The notes: generated by a model from the letters alone, not told the origin. Positions 33,480 to 43,599 are shown, counted from the first letter of the stretch. The stretch is DNA of 47,163 bases from CAZTII01 sp964613305 (GCA_964613305.1 CAZTII010000007.1:1-47163), one strand, 5' to 3'. A program made the numbers and translations.

Positions 33480-35540
33480 ATGAAATCAAATACAATATTT
33501 GACGAATTCGGTTCACTAATTTTCAGCGATAAAGTGATGAAAGAAAGACTTCCATCGCCTATCTTATCCAAATGGAAAAAAACGATGGCCAATGAGGAAA
33601 CTTTAGATCGACCAACAGCGGATGCGATTGCTCATGCGATGAAAACATGGGCCTTAGAACTTGGTGCTACACACTACACCCATTGGTTTGCACCAATGAC
33701 AACAAGTACAGCTGAAAAACATGATGCTTTTATTGAGCCAGATGAAAAAGGTGAACCAATTTTACGGTTCTCGGGAAAATCACTGATTAAAGGTGAACCT
33801 GATGCTTCTAGTTTCCCTCATGGTGGGCTTAGAGCAACATTTGAAGCTCGAGGGTATACATATTGGGATTGTTCCTCTTACGCCTTTATCAAAGACAATA
33901 TATTGTGTATTCCAAGTATCTTTGTTTCTTACAATGGAGAAGCTCTTGATAAAAAAGCACCTTTATTAAAATCAATTACGGCGATTGATGAAAGCAGTAC
34001 AAAACTATTGCATTTATTAGGTGAAACAAATGTAAAACATGTTTCACCAGTAGTTGGCTTGGAACAAGAATATTTCCTCATTGATGAACAATTAGGAAAA
34101 AGACGTCTTGATTTATGTTTTACCGGTAGGACTTTATTTGGTTCTAATGCGGTTAAAACTCAAGATTTAGAAGAACATTACTTTGGTAGTATTCCACAAA
34201 GAATTAGTGATTTCATGAAAGATGTGAATGAAAAACTATGGAAATGGGGTATTTATGCCAAAGCTGAACACAACGAATCAGCTCCAGCGCAATTTGAATT
34301 AGCTCCTGTTTTTACTAGTTGTAATATTGCGGTTGATCAAAATCAATTGATTATGGATACTTTAAAACATACCGCAGAAAAACACCATTTAATGTGCTTA
34401 CTCCACGAAAAACCATTTAAAGGAATTAACGGTTCAGGAAAACATAACAATTATTCACTTTTAAGTGATAATGGTATTAATTGTTTTGCGATTGATAAGA
34501 ATTCAAATGATAACATTCGCTTTTTAGCTTTTGTTACGTCTTTTATAAAAGCAGTCGATGATTATCCTGAACTCTTACGTTTATCCTCATCAAACGCTGG
34601 AAACGATCACCGTTTAGGAGGGCATGAAGCTCCACCTGCAATCATTTCAATCTTTTTAGGATCACACGTAGAAAATTTATTATTACAGCTTATTGATGAA
34701 AATAGCGAGTTAGAAACAACTCAATTGTTCTCTCCTATTTCTAGTCTTTCATATATTCCTCGTGATAATACTGATCGCAATAGAACTTCTCCTATGGCAT
34801 TTACTGGCAATAAATTTGAATTTAGAATGTTAGGGTCATCAATGTCTGCTGCTGAAGTAAATACCGTTTTAAACTCTATTTTAGCTGCATCTATCAATGA
34901 ATTATTAGAACAATGTACTACAAAGGAAGATGTAATTGATTACTGTAAAAAAACAATTAAAAAGCATCGTCGTATTTTATTTTCTAAAGATGGATATTCT
35001 GAAGAATGGGTTTTAGAAGCAAAACAACGAGGTTTACCTAACATAAAATCATACATCGAGGCAACAACTGCCTTAATCGATCAAAAATCCATTGATTTAT
35101 TTTCATCTCTAGGGGTATACACTAAAAAAGAATTAGATGCACGTTATGAAATAATTAACGAACAATATTGTAAAACAATGGAAATAGAAGTAAGAACACT
35201 TCTTCAAATGGTTAAAAGAGAAATACTTCCATGCTTAATCAACGAATTACAACAAATCTCAGCGATTCAACTTCCTCAACTTCCACAATACATACTCCAT
35301 CGAAACGAGCAGCTGTGTTACTATACTGATACGATTCATCAGTTAGTCGAACAACTCATCACAACTTTTGATGGCTGCACAACAATCAAATGCGATCACG
35401 AAAAAGGATTAAGAATTGCATCTGATATTATTCCAATTATGAATCAATTGCGTACTGTTATTGATGACTACGAAAAAATTTCATCAAAACAATTATATCC
35501 ATTACCATTATATGGTGAAATGTTGTTTAGTAATGACTAA
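33480..35540 (+). CDS. glnN: Glutamine synthetase type III
   Basis: GSIII makes glutamine from glutamate, ammonia and ATP. The 686-residue length and motifs GLEQEYFLIDEQLGKRRLDL, KAEHNESAPAQFELAPVF, HEKPFKGINGSGKHNNYS, RLGGHEAPPAI and FRMLGSSMSAAE are diagnostic of this class, which differs from GlnA. ATG 33480 with TGGAGG upstream is preferred over a TTG at 33468. It may belong to the yuiD-nfu transcript (about 45 bases apart) or use its own promoter; no regulator gene is near. Confidence 0.94.
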   Translation: MKSNTIFDEFGSLIFSDKVMKERLPSPILSKWKKTMANEETLDRPTADAIAHAMKTWALELGATHYTHWFAPMTTSTAEKHDAFIEPDEKGEPILRFSGKSLIKGEPDASSFPHGGLRATFEARGYTYWDCSSYAFIKDNILCIPSIFVSYNGEALDKKAPLLKSITAIDESSTKLLHLLGETNVKHVSPVVGLEQEYFLIDEQLGKRRLDLCFTGRTLFGSNAVKTQDLEEHYFGSIPQRISDFMKDVNEKLWKWGIYAKAEHNESAPAQFELAPVFTSCNIAVDQNQLIMDTLKHTAEKHHLMCLLHEKPFKGINGSGKHNNYSLLSDNGINCFAIDKNSNDNIRFLAFVTSFIKAVDDYPELLRLSSSNAGNDHRLGGHEAPPAIISIFLGSHVENLLLQLIDENSELETTQLFSPISSLSYIPRDNTDRNRTSPMAFTGNKFEFRMLGSSMSAAEVNTVLNSILAASINELLEQCTTKEDVIDYCKKTIKKHRRILFSKDGYSEEWVLEAKQRGLPNIKSYIEATTALIDQKSIDLFSSLGVYTKKELDARYEIINEQYCKTMEIEVRTLLQMVKREILPCLINELQQISAIQLPQLPQYILHRNEQLCYYTDTIHQLVEQLITTFDGCTTIKCDHEKGLRIASDIIPIMNQLRTVIDDYEKISSKQLYPLPLYGEMLFSND

Positions 35541-35568
35541 TGACTTATCGATGATAAGTCATTTTTTA
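35539..35568 (+). terminator. Terminator of glnN
   Basis: AATGACTTATC (35539-35549) pairs with GATAAGTCATT (35553-35563) around a 3-nt loop, followed by a run of T. It overlaps the stop codon. Confidence 0.85.
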
Positions 35569-35573
35569 TATAT

Positions 35574-35594
35574 AAAAAAGAATCCGAAGATTCT
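35574..35594 (-). terminator. Terminator of the nagB-trxA unit (UUCG tetraloop)
   Basis: On the minus strand AGAATC pairs with GATTCT around a TTCG loop and runs into T residues. The tetraloop makes the short stem unusually stable. Confidence 0.8.
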
Positions 35595-35595
35595 C

Positions 35596-35907
35596 TTATT
35601 TAGCGATTAATTTTTCAAGTTGATTCTTTGTTTGATATCCATTTGCTACATTCACTAGGACACCATCAACAAACATCATTAATGTTGGAATAGACATTAC
35701 GTTAAATTTCTTTACAGTTTCTCTATTTTCAGCGATATCAACATCAAGTTTTGCGATTACAACATCTGTATTTTCTGAAGCTAACGTTTCTAATACAGGT
35801 GCAATCATTTTACATGGGCCACACCATTGAGCATAAAAGTCTACCAATACGCGAGAGTTATCTTTAATTAACTCGTCAAATTGAACATTATTCTTAATTT
35901 CCAACAT
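35596..35907 (-). CDS. trxA: Thioredoxin
   Basis: The 103-residue protein has the active site AQWCGPCK (Cys29, Cys32), cis-proline segment SIPTLMMFVDG and normal length. It reduces protein disulphides in the cytoplasm. Its start overlaps nagB by 14 bases, an unusual pairing of a redox and a sugar gene that may just reflect compaction. No thioredoxin reductase gene is in the window. Confidence 0.93.
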   Translation of the reverse strand: MLEIKNNVQFDELIKDNSRVLVDFYAQWCGPCKMIAPVLETLASENTDVVIAKLDVDIAENRETVKKFNVMSIPTLMMFVDGVLVNVANGYQTKNQLEKLIAK

Positions 35908-36628
35908 TCAATTTACTCCCTGCTGCTTTATCAACAATCACCACAACATCAGGATGTTGTTGTAAAGCACTTGCTGGACAATCAGTAGTGTATTTACCAT
36001 TTATCATAGCCGCAACCGCATCAGCTTTATTAGCACCACTTGCGATTAAAACAATTTTTTTAGCACGCATGATGGATGCGATACCCATTGAAATAGCTTG
36101 TGTTGGAACATCATCAATTGAATCAAAGAAACGAGCATTATCTTTACGAGTTTCTTCTTTTAAATCAACAATATGAGTAACGCTATCAAACGGTGTTCCT
36201 GGCTCATTAAAGCCAATATGACCATTACTACCAATACCTAATACTTGCAAATCAATATCACGAGCATTTAAAATAGCCTCGTATCTTTTACATTCAACAT
36301 CAATATCAGCTACATTACCACATGGTAAATTAATGTTACCACTGTTAATATCAATATGATTAAATAAATTTTCATGCATAAACGTATAATAAGATTGTTC
36401 ATGTTTTTGATCAATACCGATGTATTCATCTAAATTAACAGTACTAACATGTTTGTATGAAGCACCGTTTTTATAGTCTTCAATAATATTTTTGTACAAA
36501 CCAATTGGACTAGAACCTGTAGCTAACCCTAATACTGGATATTCATTTGATACAACCACTTCTTTTAGAACATCAAACGCTTCTTTGCTTACTTCTTCGT
36601 AGTTTTCTACCACTTTTAATTTGAACAT
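35894..36628 (-). CDS. nagB: Glucosamine-6-phosphate deaminase
   Basis: NagB converts glucosamine-6-phosphate to fructose-6-phosphate and ammonia. Motifs are GLATGSSPIGLYKNI, STVNLDEYIGI, GIGSNGHIGFNEPGTPFDS and KIVLIASGANKADAV. The 244-residue length is that of the shorter Gram-positive form. AAGGAG precedes the ATG. No nagA is adjacent. Confidence 0.94.
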   Translation of the reverse strand: MFKLKVVENYEEVSKEAFDVLKEVVVSNEYPVLGLATGSSPIGLYKNIIEDYKNGASYKHVSTVNLDEYIGIDQKHEQSYYTFMHENLFNHIDINSGNINLPCGNVADIDVECKRYEAILNARDIDLQVLGIGSNGHIGFNEPGTPFDSVTHIVDLKEETRKDNARFFDSIDDVPTQAISMGIASIMRAKKIVLIASGANKADAVAAMINGKYTTDCPASALQQHPDVVVIVDKAAGSKLNVGN

Positions 36629-36661
36629 AATAATCTCCTTTACCTATAGATTTTACCACAT

Positions 36662-37495
36662 TTATCGCACAACTTCTATAAAATATGAAGTTGTAAATAC
36701 ATTTTTGGCTTCAAGACAAATCGTTCCTTCTCTTTGTTCAAACGGTCTATCAATTTCATCAAAATCACCATGTCCTAACCAAGGTTCAATACAAACAAAA
36801 GGACTTGACGGTTTTTTCCAAAAAGCAAGCCAAGGATAACCTTCTACACCAACACGTAATTGTGTTGTTGCACTTTTCAATGAAACAACAGATGATTTTG
36901 GTGAGTGAAAACATACCGTTGGATTTTCGACAAATAGTTGTTCATTTAAAGCAATTTTATTTTCTTCTTTTAATGAAAACGGACCCATTAATCCTTGTAA
37001 TGTTTCTTTTTCATCAAATTCTAACCAATAATCTTCTAATGTTTCATTATTTAAAGGACAATTAAATGCTGGATGAAAACCTAAATTAAAAGGCATCATA
37101 ACATCATTGAGATTGTGCACGTTTACGGTAATATTAATTCTTTTTTCAATTAATTGATAAATAATTTCTACTTTAAATTTAAATGGATATTGCCTTAATG
37201 TTTCTTCACTATCAAAAAGTGTACAAACAATTGTATCATCACTTGTTTTATCTAGTTTGAAATGAGCAGTTCGTGCAAATCCATGATTTCCCATTTCATA
37301 CTTAGTACCATTAATAATACTGATTTTATTGTACGTATTACCTACTAAAGGAAATAATAATGGATTTCTACCTGCCCAGTACGCACTGTCTCCTTGCCAA
37401 AAGCGTTCAATCAAATCGCTTTTGCAGCGAAAGCTGGTCATTTCTGCCCCTTTTTCACTTACTTCTAGAATACTTTGGTTGTTTTCGATAATCAT
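36662..37495 (-). CDS. Aldose 1-epimerase family protein (LacX-like)
   Basis: The 277-residue protein has the galactose-mutarotase fold pattern: FWQGDSAYWAGRNPLLFPLVG near the start, NHGFARTAHF with a candidate catalytic His, NLGFHPAFNCPL with a second His, and a C-terminal ICLEAKN. LacX/YeaD-like members epimerise hexose-6-phosphates or hexoses; the substrate is not defined here. The 5' end overlaps the end of the radical SAM gene by 41 bases. Confidence 0.83.
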   Translation of the reverse strand: MIIENNQSILEVSEKGAEMTSFRCKSDLIERFWQGDSAYWAGRNPLLFPLVGNTYNKISIINGTKYEMGNHGFARTAHFKLDKTSDDTIVCTLFDSEETLRQYPFKFKVEIIYQLIEKRINITVNVHNLNDVMMPFNLGFHPAFNCPLNNETLEDYWLEFDEKETLQGLMGPFSLKEENKIALNEQLFVENPTVCFHSPKSSVVSLKSATTQLRVGVEGYPWLAFWKKPSSPFVCIEPWLGHGDFDEIDRPFEQREGTICLEAKNVFTTSYFIEVVR

Positions 37496-39287
37496 ATTTT
37501 TTCTCCCCTCTCTGACTTGATGAAATCAAACATGTCTTTTTATTTCCTATTAAATCCAATCGATTTGCTTTTGTCAGCGCTTCGATAACTAGCGACCTAT
37601 TTTTGTCGAAACTATATTGCATCAATGCTCGTTGCAATAATTTATCATGATGACTCTTCGCTACATACACCGGTTTCATCGTTCTAGGATCTAACTCCGT
37701 AAAGTACATACATGTGCTCAGTGTTGATGGCGTTGGATAAAAATCTTGTACTTGTTGAGGAACTTGATTCATCTTTTTCAAATAACAAGCAAGTTCAATC
37801 GCATCTTCCAATGTACATCCAGGATGGCTACTCATCCAATACGGAACCAAATATTGTTTTTTATTTTTATCGATATTTAATTGCGTGTATTTTTTTACAA
37901 AAGCATCATATACTTCAAATCTTCCTTTTCGCATATAATCTAAAACACGATTAGAAATATGTTCAGGAGCAACTTTTAATTGACCACTAATATGGTGTTC
38001 TACTAATTCTTCTAAAAACTCACCATCATCCAACATTGCATAATCATAACGGACACCAGATCGAACAAATACCTTTTTAACTCCAGGAATAACGCGACAA
38101 GCACGTAATATGTCAAGATAATCTTGATGAGATACTTTCAATTGGTTACATGGTTTAGGGTGTAAACATTGTTTTGTCTTACATGTGCCATGTTCTATTT
38201 GTTTGTCACAAGAAGGATGATAAAAATTGGCAGTTGGACCACCAACATCATGAATGTATCCTTTAAAGGTTGGATCTTGCACAATTTGTTTTACTTCCTC
38301 GACAATAGAATCTTTTGATCTACTTTGAATAATTCGTCCTTGATGAGCAGCTAATGCACAAAAACTACAACTTCCATAACAACCGCGATTACTGATAATA
38401 CTAAATTTAACTTCCTCAATCGCTGGAATATACTTATATGTCGGATGAAAATTACGCATATAGTTTAAGCGATAGACATAATCCATTTCATCTCTTGATA
38501 AAGGTAATGGTGGCGTATTAACAACTACAACACAATTGTTATATGGTTCCACTAACATTGTGGCATTCATCGCATCATGATTTTCCGATTGAATTAAAAA
38601 ACTTTTAGCATAAGATTGTTTATTATTTTTAATTTCTGAAAAGCTTGGTAATACAATATAATCAAATAAACCCTCTGTGTTATCTCGCGCATACACTGAA
38701 CCACGAATATACGTAATGTCTTTAATTGATAAGCCACTATCTAAAGCATCAGCTAACTCAACAATACTATTTTCGCCCATTCCATATAGCAACATGTCCG
38801 CTTGGCTATCTAACAATAAACTAGGTCTTACTTTATCATCCCAATAATCATAATGAGCTAACCGACGAAGTGAAGCTTCAATGCCACCGACAATAATTGC
38901 ACTATCCGCAAACAAGGAACGTATTTTTTTAGAGTATACAATTGTTGCCCGATCTGGTCGTTTCCCCATGACACCTTCATCACTATAACTATCATTGTCT
39001 CGACGGCGTTTATTTACCGAATAATGATTTACCATAGAATCAATATTCCCAGAAGAAACTAAAAAACCCAGTCTAGGTTTTCCAAATTGTAAAAATTCTT
39101 CATCGTTTTTACAATCAGGTTGTGGTAAAATAGCTACTTTATAGCCATGTGATTCAAGTACTCTTGATATAATCGCAACACCAAAGGAAGGATGATCAAC
39201 ATAAGCGTCACCACTTACATATACAAAATCACAACTATCCCAACCTCTAGCTAGCATTTCTTGTCGATTTATTGGTAAAAATGTCAT
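37455..39287 (-). CDS. ygiQ: YgiQ-family radical SAM protein
   Basis: The 610-residue protein has an N-terminal B12-binding-like domain (SGDAYVDHPSFGVAIISR) and a radical SAM core with cluster cysteines Cys303, Cys307 and Cys310 in RGCYGSCSFC. C-terminal blocks RSGVRYDYAMLD, KVAPEHISNRVLDYM and PTPSTLSTCMYFTELDP are typical of this widely conserved but uncharacterised family. A second cysteine-rich stretch (CDKQIEHGTCKTKQCLHPKPC) may bind metal. It ends in a basic tail that overlaps the next gene. Confidence 0.9.
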   Translation of the reverse strand: MTFLPINRQEMLARGWDSCDFVYVSGDAYVDHPSFGVAIISRVLESHGYKVAILPQPDCKNDEEFLQFGKPRLGFLVSSGNIDSMVNHYSVNKRRRDNDSYSDEGVMGKRPDRATIVYSKKIRSLFADSAIIVGGIEASLRRLAHYDYWDDKVRPSLLLDSQADMLLYGMGENSIVELADALDSGLSIKDITYIRGSVYARDNTEGLFDYIVLPSFSEIKNNKQSYAKSFLIQSENHDAMNATMLVEPYNNCVVVVNTPPLPLSRDEMDYVYRLNYMRNFHPTYKYIPAIEEVKFSIISNRGCYGSCSFCALAAHQGRIIQSRSKDSIVEEVKQIVQDPTFKGYIHDVGGPTANFYHPSCDKQIEHGTCKTKQCLHPKPCNQLKVSHQDYLDILRACRVIPGVKKVFVRSGVRYDYAMLDDGEFLEELVEHHISGQLKVAPEHISNRVLDYMRKGRFEVYDAFVKKYTQLNIDKNKKQYLVPYWMSSHPGCTLEDAIELACYLKKMNQVPQQVQDFYPTPSTLSTCMYFTELDPRTMKPVYVAKSHHDKLLQRALMQYSFDKNRSLVIEALTKANRLDLIGNKKTCLISSSQRGEKKYDYRKQPKYSRSK

Positions 39288-39323
39288 AAGTCACCTCTAT
39301 GTCAATTATACATCATACATCCT

Positions 39324-40328
39324 TTAATAAACAACTAACCATTTTGTATATTTACTTTTCCTAAGTAGATAACTTAATAACTGACCACTTAAAAATAATA
39401 GCGCTAATAACCATAAATAATATGGTCGATTTGTCCATTTCATCAATTGACCAACTCTAAATAACACTGTCATATGAATAATGTATCCACCAAATGTATT
39501 AATACTTACTTCTCGTAAAAAATAACATATTTTTTCATTATTAATAGAGATGCGTAATAATAAAGAAAATAAACATATATTTGCACTCATAACGATAATA
39601 TTATCGTAAAAAACTTCGGCATAGCTACTAAATCCAATTGAAGACATACTTTGTTGATAAAATATACTAATAAAGACAAGAAGAATCGTAATAATACTAT
39701 GCTTATATAATGGTATATCTTCTTTTATGGCAGGTAATAATCCTTTTTTCCCAAGTAAACCACCTAGTAGAAAATACGTGAGATGTGTCCACAATCGTAG
39801 ACTTTGAATCACATACGTCTCTATAATAGGTTTTTTATTAAGAACCGCTATAATATTTAACAAATCAACAATAAAACAAATAATAATACCAATCGCTACC
39901 ATAACTAGTGCATTTTTACGATTTCTGAAAATTTTATGTAACAATGGATAAAGTATTTGTAAGATAAGCAATGACCAAATAAACCAAAAATGAGAAAGTG
40001 GATCTTTTTGTAAAAAACTATTAATAACATTATTAAAAGGCGTCCACCAACTAATGCCTACAGATAATCCATATACCCAATATAGTATTGACCATGCGAC
40101 AATAATACGAGCTACGCGAAAAGCTTTATTTAATTGATCCTTAAAACCTTTTTTCTTTTTATTTAATAAAAGATATCCATTTGTCATAAATAACAGAGGT
40201 ATAGCACATCCACTAGCATAATATATAATTTCTGTAGATGTTGTCTTAGGAATATCGATAATATGTAAATTCATCACACATAAAGCTGCAAGTATCTTAA
40301 TTACATCAAGTGATTCCATTCGTTGCAT
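39324..40328 (-). CDS. Acyltransferase-3 family membrane protein
   Basis: The 334-residue protein has about ten transmembrane helices and begins RMESLDVIKILAALCVMNLH, the conserved start with the family's His. Members O-acetylate or acylate surface polysaccharides or peptidoglycan. The spacing of AAAGGAG (7 nt) supports this ATG. It stands alone on the minus strand; the acceptor is unknown, although two GT-C proteins at 23454-26920 show that surface glycans are made nearby. Confidence 0.83.
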   Translation of the reverse strand: MQRMESLDVIKILAALCVMNLHIIDIPKTTSTEIIYYASGCAIPLLFMTNGYLLLNKKKKGFKDQLNKAFRVARIIVAWSILYWVYGLSVGISWWTPFNNVINSFLQKDPLSHFWFIWSLLILQILYPLLHKIFRNRKNALVMVAIGIIICFIVDLLNIIAVLNKKPIIETYVIQSLRLWTHLTYFLLGGLLGKKGLLPAIKEDIPLYKHSIITILLVFISIFYQQSMSSIGFSSYAEVFYDNIIVMSANICLFSLLLRISINNEKICYFLREVSINTFGGYIIHMTVLFRVGQLMKWTNRPYYLWLLALLFLSGQLLSYLLRKSKYTKWLVVY

Positions 40329-40423
40329 TCAATCACTCCTTTCAAAGCTAAACTATTATACCAAATAATATAGATACAATGCGAAAATCACAAATTTTCA
40401 CAAAATCTTTATATACTTTCCTA

Positions 40424-40451
40424 TTGCTAAATAACTCAATTTTACTATACA
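40424..40451 (+). promoter_or_regulatory. Promoter of the phosphodiester glycosidase unit
   Basis: TTGCTA (40424-40429) and TATACA (40446-40451) are separated by 16 bases and lie about 43 bases before the ATG at 40494. The AAGGAG before the ATG is well placed. Confidence 0.5.
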
Positions 40452-40493
40452 ATAATAAGTGATTCGCTATTAAAATGTATAGAAAGGAGTAAT

Positions 40494-41480
40494 ATGAGTA
40501 AACTTAAACGAAGAAGAAAAGCTAAAAAAGTCTTTTTTCTAACATCGACTTTCATTATATCATTGCTTTTATCGGGATATTGTGTTGTTCTATTACTTCT
40601 TAAAGGACCATCTCCTACGTTGAGTAACCTACTTATTTCTACTATGATGGAAACCCGTCGAGGAAAAGCAATTGTTCATATGTTATTTTCCAATGAAGAA
40701 GTAGATTTGATAATGAAACGAAACACCCTAAATAAAACAGAACAAGTAACTAATAACAACAACGAACCTTTTGTTATTAGTCCTGATAAAAAAAATCTCA
40801 TTGAAGTGGTTGATATTCAAGGCGCAACTTTTAAAGGGAAATTGATGATTGTTCACGATCCTTCACGTATTTCTCTAGGTGTTAATACATTAATGGCAAC
40901 CGATAAACAATCTGGATTTTTAGTAGAGGACTTTATCGCTAGTGAGCACGCTATTGGAGGTATTAATGCCGGTGGTTTTGATGACCCAGGAGGAAAAGGT
41001 GATGGTAGTATTCCTTATGGTATCGTTATTAAAGATGGAAAATTAGTAAATGGTAAACCATCTGACTACAATAATGTCATTGGTTTTAACACTGCTAACC
41101 GTCTAATCGTCGGTAATATGACTGCCGAACAAGCACTTTCCTATGATTTAAAAAATGCTGTTACTTTTGGACCAGTACTCATTGTAAACTATGAGCCAGT
41201 AGTTATTACTGGAGCTGGTGGTGGTCTAAATCCTAGAACCCTCATTGGACAACGTGAGGATGGTGCAGTATTACTGATGACAATTGATGGACGCCAAACA
41301 ACATCACTTGGCGCCTCTTACAGTGATTGTATCGAATTAATGTTAAAGTATGGAGCGATGAATGCTGCTAATTTAGATGGTGGCTCTAGCACAGTAATGG
41401 TTTATGAAGGTAAAATCATTAATAGTGTTGTATCAATGAATGGAGATCGCCGTGTACCAACGGCGTGGATAGTAAAATGA
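40494..41480 (+). CDS. Phosphodiester glycosidase domain (NAGPA-like) membrane-anchored protein
   Basis: The 328-residue protein has a basic start, one transmembrane helix (VFFLTSTFIISLLLSGYCVV) and an extracellular NAGPA-type domain: IGGINAGGFDDPGG, TFGPVLIVN, NPRTLIGQREDG and NAANLDGGSSTVMVYEG are diagnostic. The family cleaves sugar-phosphodiester bonds; bacterial members are linked to exopolysaccharide or wall teichoic acid metabolism. It overlaps the next gene by ATGA. Confidence 0.85.
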   Translation: MSKLKRRRKAKKVFFLTSTFIISLLLSGYCVVLLLLKGPSPTLSNLLISTMMETRRGKAIVHMLFSNEEVDLIMKRNTLNKTEQVTNNNNEPFVISPDKKNLIEVVDIQGATFKGKLMIVHDPSRISLGVNTLMATDKQSGFLVEDFIASEHAIGGINAGGFDDPGGKGDGSIPYGIVIKDGKLVNGKPSDYNNVIGFNTANRLIVGNMTAEQALSYDLKNAVTFGPVLIVNYEPVVITGAGGGLNPRTLIGQREDGAVLLMTIDGRQTTSLGASYSDCIELMLKYGAMNAANLDGGSSTVMVYEGKIINSVVSMNGDRRVPTAWIVK

Positions 41481-42538
41481 AAAGAGTCATGAGCGAAAAA
41501 AAATTCAATAGAAAATTGATGATTGCTTGTTTTAAATTATTTTTAATTATAAGTGTATTTACAAGTATTGTATTAATTTCCATGAGCATTTTACTCATCA
41601 ACTATGAGCGAAAAACAGAAAATTATGCTCTTACTACGCATATTAATTTATTGCAAAAAGGCGATTACAAAAAAGTATATAGAGAAAGTAAAAAATATTT
41701 TAATCAATTTAATAGTGAAGAAGTTTATATCGATCAATTAAAAAATATATACGAGTCGTATGATTTAAAAAAGACTTCTTTTTCAATAAAAAAAGAATCA
41801 TCTGAAACATATAAATATTATGATTGTTTAGTTGATGGTATACCAATATCGACAATTGAGATTATTCGAAGCCAAGACGGGAAGCGATGGGTTGCGCGGA
41901 CACAGACACTTATCCAAAATTATAAAATTGAAACTTTTGATGATTCTTTAATTAGCGTCAACAATATTAATCTAACAGATATATTTGTTGTTAAAACAAA
42001 TGAAATAAGTGAAGCTTATTCAAATTTAAAAGACAAAGATGAAGCCATACACTACGATAAACGATATTTTATCGATAATATTATAGAACTGCCTTCAGTA
42101 ACATCATCATTAGAAAAGAATATTATCATTAAGGAAGCTAATAAGGAATATATCTTTGTAGCTGAAAAACCCACCGCTTCCGAATTAAAAACATTTGAGA
42201 AACTAATTGAAGATACTGCAAAATTATATTGTAAATATATTACAAAAGACGAACAATTTACATCATTAAAAAAATATCTTCACCCTAAAACAACTTTTTA
42301 CGACGCGATAAGAAGTTTTAACAATTCTTTTTTCTCAACTCACACTAAAACTGAATTTAAAAATATTTCAATATACGATATTGGAAAAATCAAAGACAAC
42401 GGATTTATAGGACACATAAAATTCGATTATATTGTTTATATAGGGACTAGAAGTCAAACATATCCTAATACTTACCAAATGACATTTCTAAAAACTAAAG
42501 ATGGCTATTTATTAACAAATTTAACTATTGCAAAATAA
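41477..42538 (+). CDS. Unknown single-pass membrane protein coupled to the phosphodiester glycosidase
   Basis: The 353-residue product has a basic start, one helix (KLFLIISVFTSIVLISMSILLI) and an outside part rich in Lys, Tyr and Ser, with a C-terminal third (about 240-353) of alternating strands and helices that may be an NTF2-like module (EFKNISIYDIGKIKDNGF ...). I recognise no family. ATG 41477 overlaps the previous stop as ATGA, so the pair is translationally coupled and likely works together at the cell surface. It has a strong terminator. Confidence 0.65.
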   Translation: MKRVMSEKKFNRKLMIACFKLFLIISVFTSIVLISMSILLINYERKTENYALTTHINLLQKGDYKKVYRESKKYFNQFNSEEVYIDQLKNIYESYDLKKTSFSIKKESSETYKYYDCLVDGIPISTIEIIRSQDGKRWVARTQTLIQNYKIETFDDSLISVNNINLTDIFVVKTNEISEAYSNLKDKDEAIHYDKRYFIDNIIELPSVTSSLEKNIIIKEANKEYIFVAEKPTASELKTFEKLIEDTAKLYCKYITKDEQFTSLKKYLHPKTTFYDAIRSFNNSFFSTHTKTEFKNISIYDIGKIKDNGFIGHIKFDYIVYIGTRSQTYPNTYQMTFLKTKDGYLLTNLTIAK

Positions 42539-42562
42539 ACCTCCAAGTTAACTTGGAGGTTT
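42537..42562. terminator. Bidirectional terminator, 26-bp perfect palindrome
   Basis: AAACCTCCAAGTT and its exact reverse complement form a 13-bp half-site palindrome between the plus-strand unknown gene and the minus-strand pta. T runs are short, so efficiency is uncertain. Confidence 0.65.
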
Positions 42563-42577
42563 ATTAATTGCTATATT

Positions 42578-43555
42578 CTATAACGATTGAGCTAGTGTAA
42601 TAATTGACATTGTATAAATTTCTTCGACATTACATCCACGAGATAAGTCGTTGATTGGCGCATTTAGTCCTTGTAATATTGGTCCATATGCCATAAATCC
42701 ACCAAACCATTGTGCAGTCTTATACGCAATATTTCCAGCTTCAATAGAAGGGAAAATAAATGTATTTGCTTGTCCTGCAACTGGAGAATCTTTTGCTTTT
42801 ACACGTGCTACTTCTTTTGAGAAAGCAGAGTCAAATTGAAGTTCACCATCAACTAGAAAATCAGGATTTAGAGCTTTAATTTTTTCAGTCGCATGTCTTA
42901 CCTTATCAACGCGTTCACCTTTTCCAGAACCTTTTGTTGAGAATGATAACATCGCAACTTTTGGTTCAATATCAAAGATACGTGCTGTATTCGCAGTTTC
43001 AACCGCAATTTCCACTAATTCATCTTCAGTTGGATCAATATTAATAGCACAGTCACCCATTGCATACTTTTCTAAGTGACCATTTTTATCAATTCTTACT
43101 AAAATAAAACATGAAGAAACAATTTTAGCACCTGGTTTTGTTTTAACTAATTGTAATGCTGGTCTTACTGTATCAGCTGTAGAATAAGTTGCTCCACCTA
43201 ATAAAGCATCTGCTTTTCCCATTTTAACAAGCATTGTACCGAAATAGTTTGTTTGCGATAATGCTTTCATACACTCTTCTTCACTCATTTTACCTTTACG
43301 AAGAATAACCATTTCTTTGGTCATTTCGTCTAAAAGTTCATGATTCACTGGATCAACTAATTCAATACCATCGATAATGACGTTGTTTTCACTTGCTAAT
43401 TTTTGAATTTTTTCAACATTTCCTAACAACTTAATATTCATTAATCCTTCTCTAGTTAAACGACTCGCAGCGCTAAGAACTCGTAAATCTTCACCTTCTG
43501 GCAAAACTAATGTTTTTTTGTTTGCTAATAAGCTTTGTTTCATTTTTGTAAACAT
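42578..43555 (-). CDS. pta: Phosphate acetyltransferase
   Basis: Pta interconverts acetyl-CoA and acetyl phosphate, the first step of acetate and ATP formation. The 325-residue protein is the short, single-domain form and shows KTLVLPEGEDLRVLSAA, ADALLGGATYSTADTVRPAL, MAMLSFSTKGSGKGE-like VAMLSFSTKGSGKG, VDGELQFDSAF and FIFPSIEAGNIAYKTAQWF. GGAGG lies 7 nt upstream of its ATG. No ackA is adjacent. Confidence 0.94.
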   Translation of the reverse strand: MFTKMKQSLLANKKTLVLPEGEDLRVLSAASRLTREGLMNIKLLGNVEKIQKLASENNVIIDGIELVDPVNHELLDEMTKEMVILRKGKMSEEECMKALSQTNYFGTMLVKMGKADALLGGATYSTADTVRPALQLVKTKPGAKIVSSCFILVRIDKNGHLEKYAMGDCAINIDPTEDELVEIAVETANTARIFDIEPKVAMLSFSTKGSGKGERVDKVRHATEKIKALNPDFLVDGELQFDSAFSKEVARVKAKDSPVAGQANTFIFPSIEAGNIAYKTAQWFGGFMAYGPILQGLNAPINDLSRGCNVEEIYTMSIITLAQSL

Positions 43556-43593
43556 TACTCTTCCTCCTTGTATACTTTCCTTTTACCTATTTC

Positions 43594-43599
43594 ATTATA
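43594..43599 (-). promoter_or_regulatory. -10 box of pta
   Basis: TATAAT on the minus strand about 40 bases before the pta ATG; the -35 is not clear. Confidence 0.4.
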
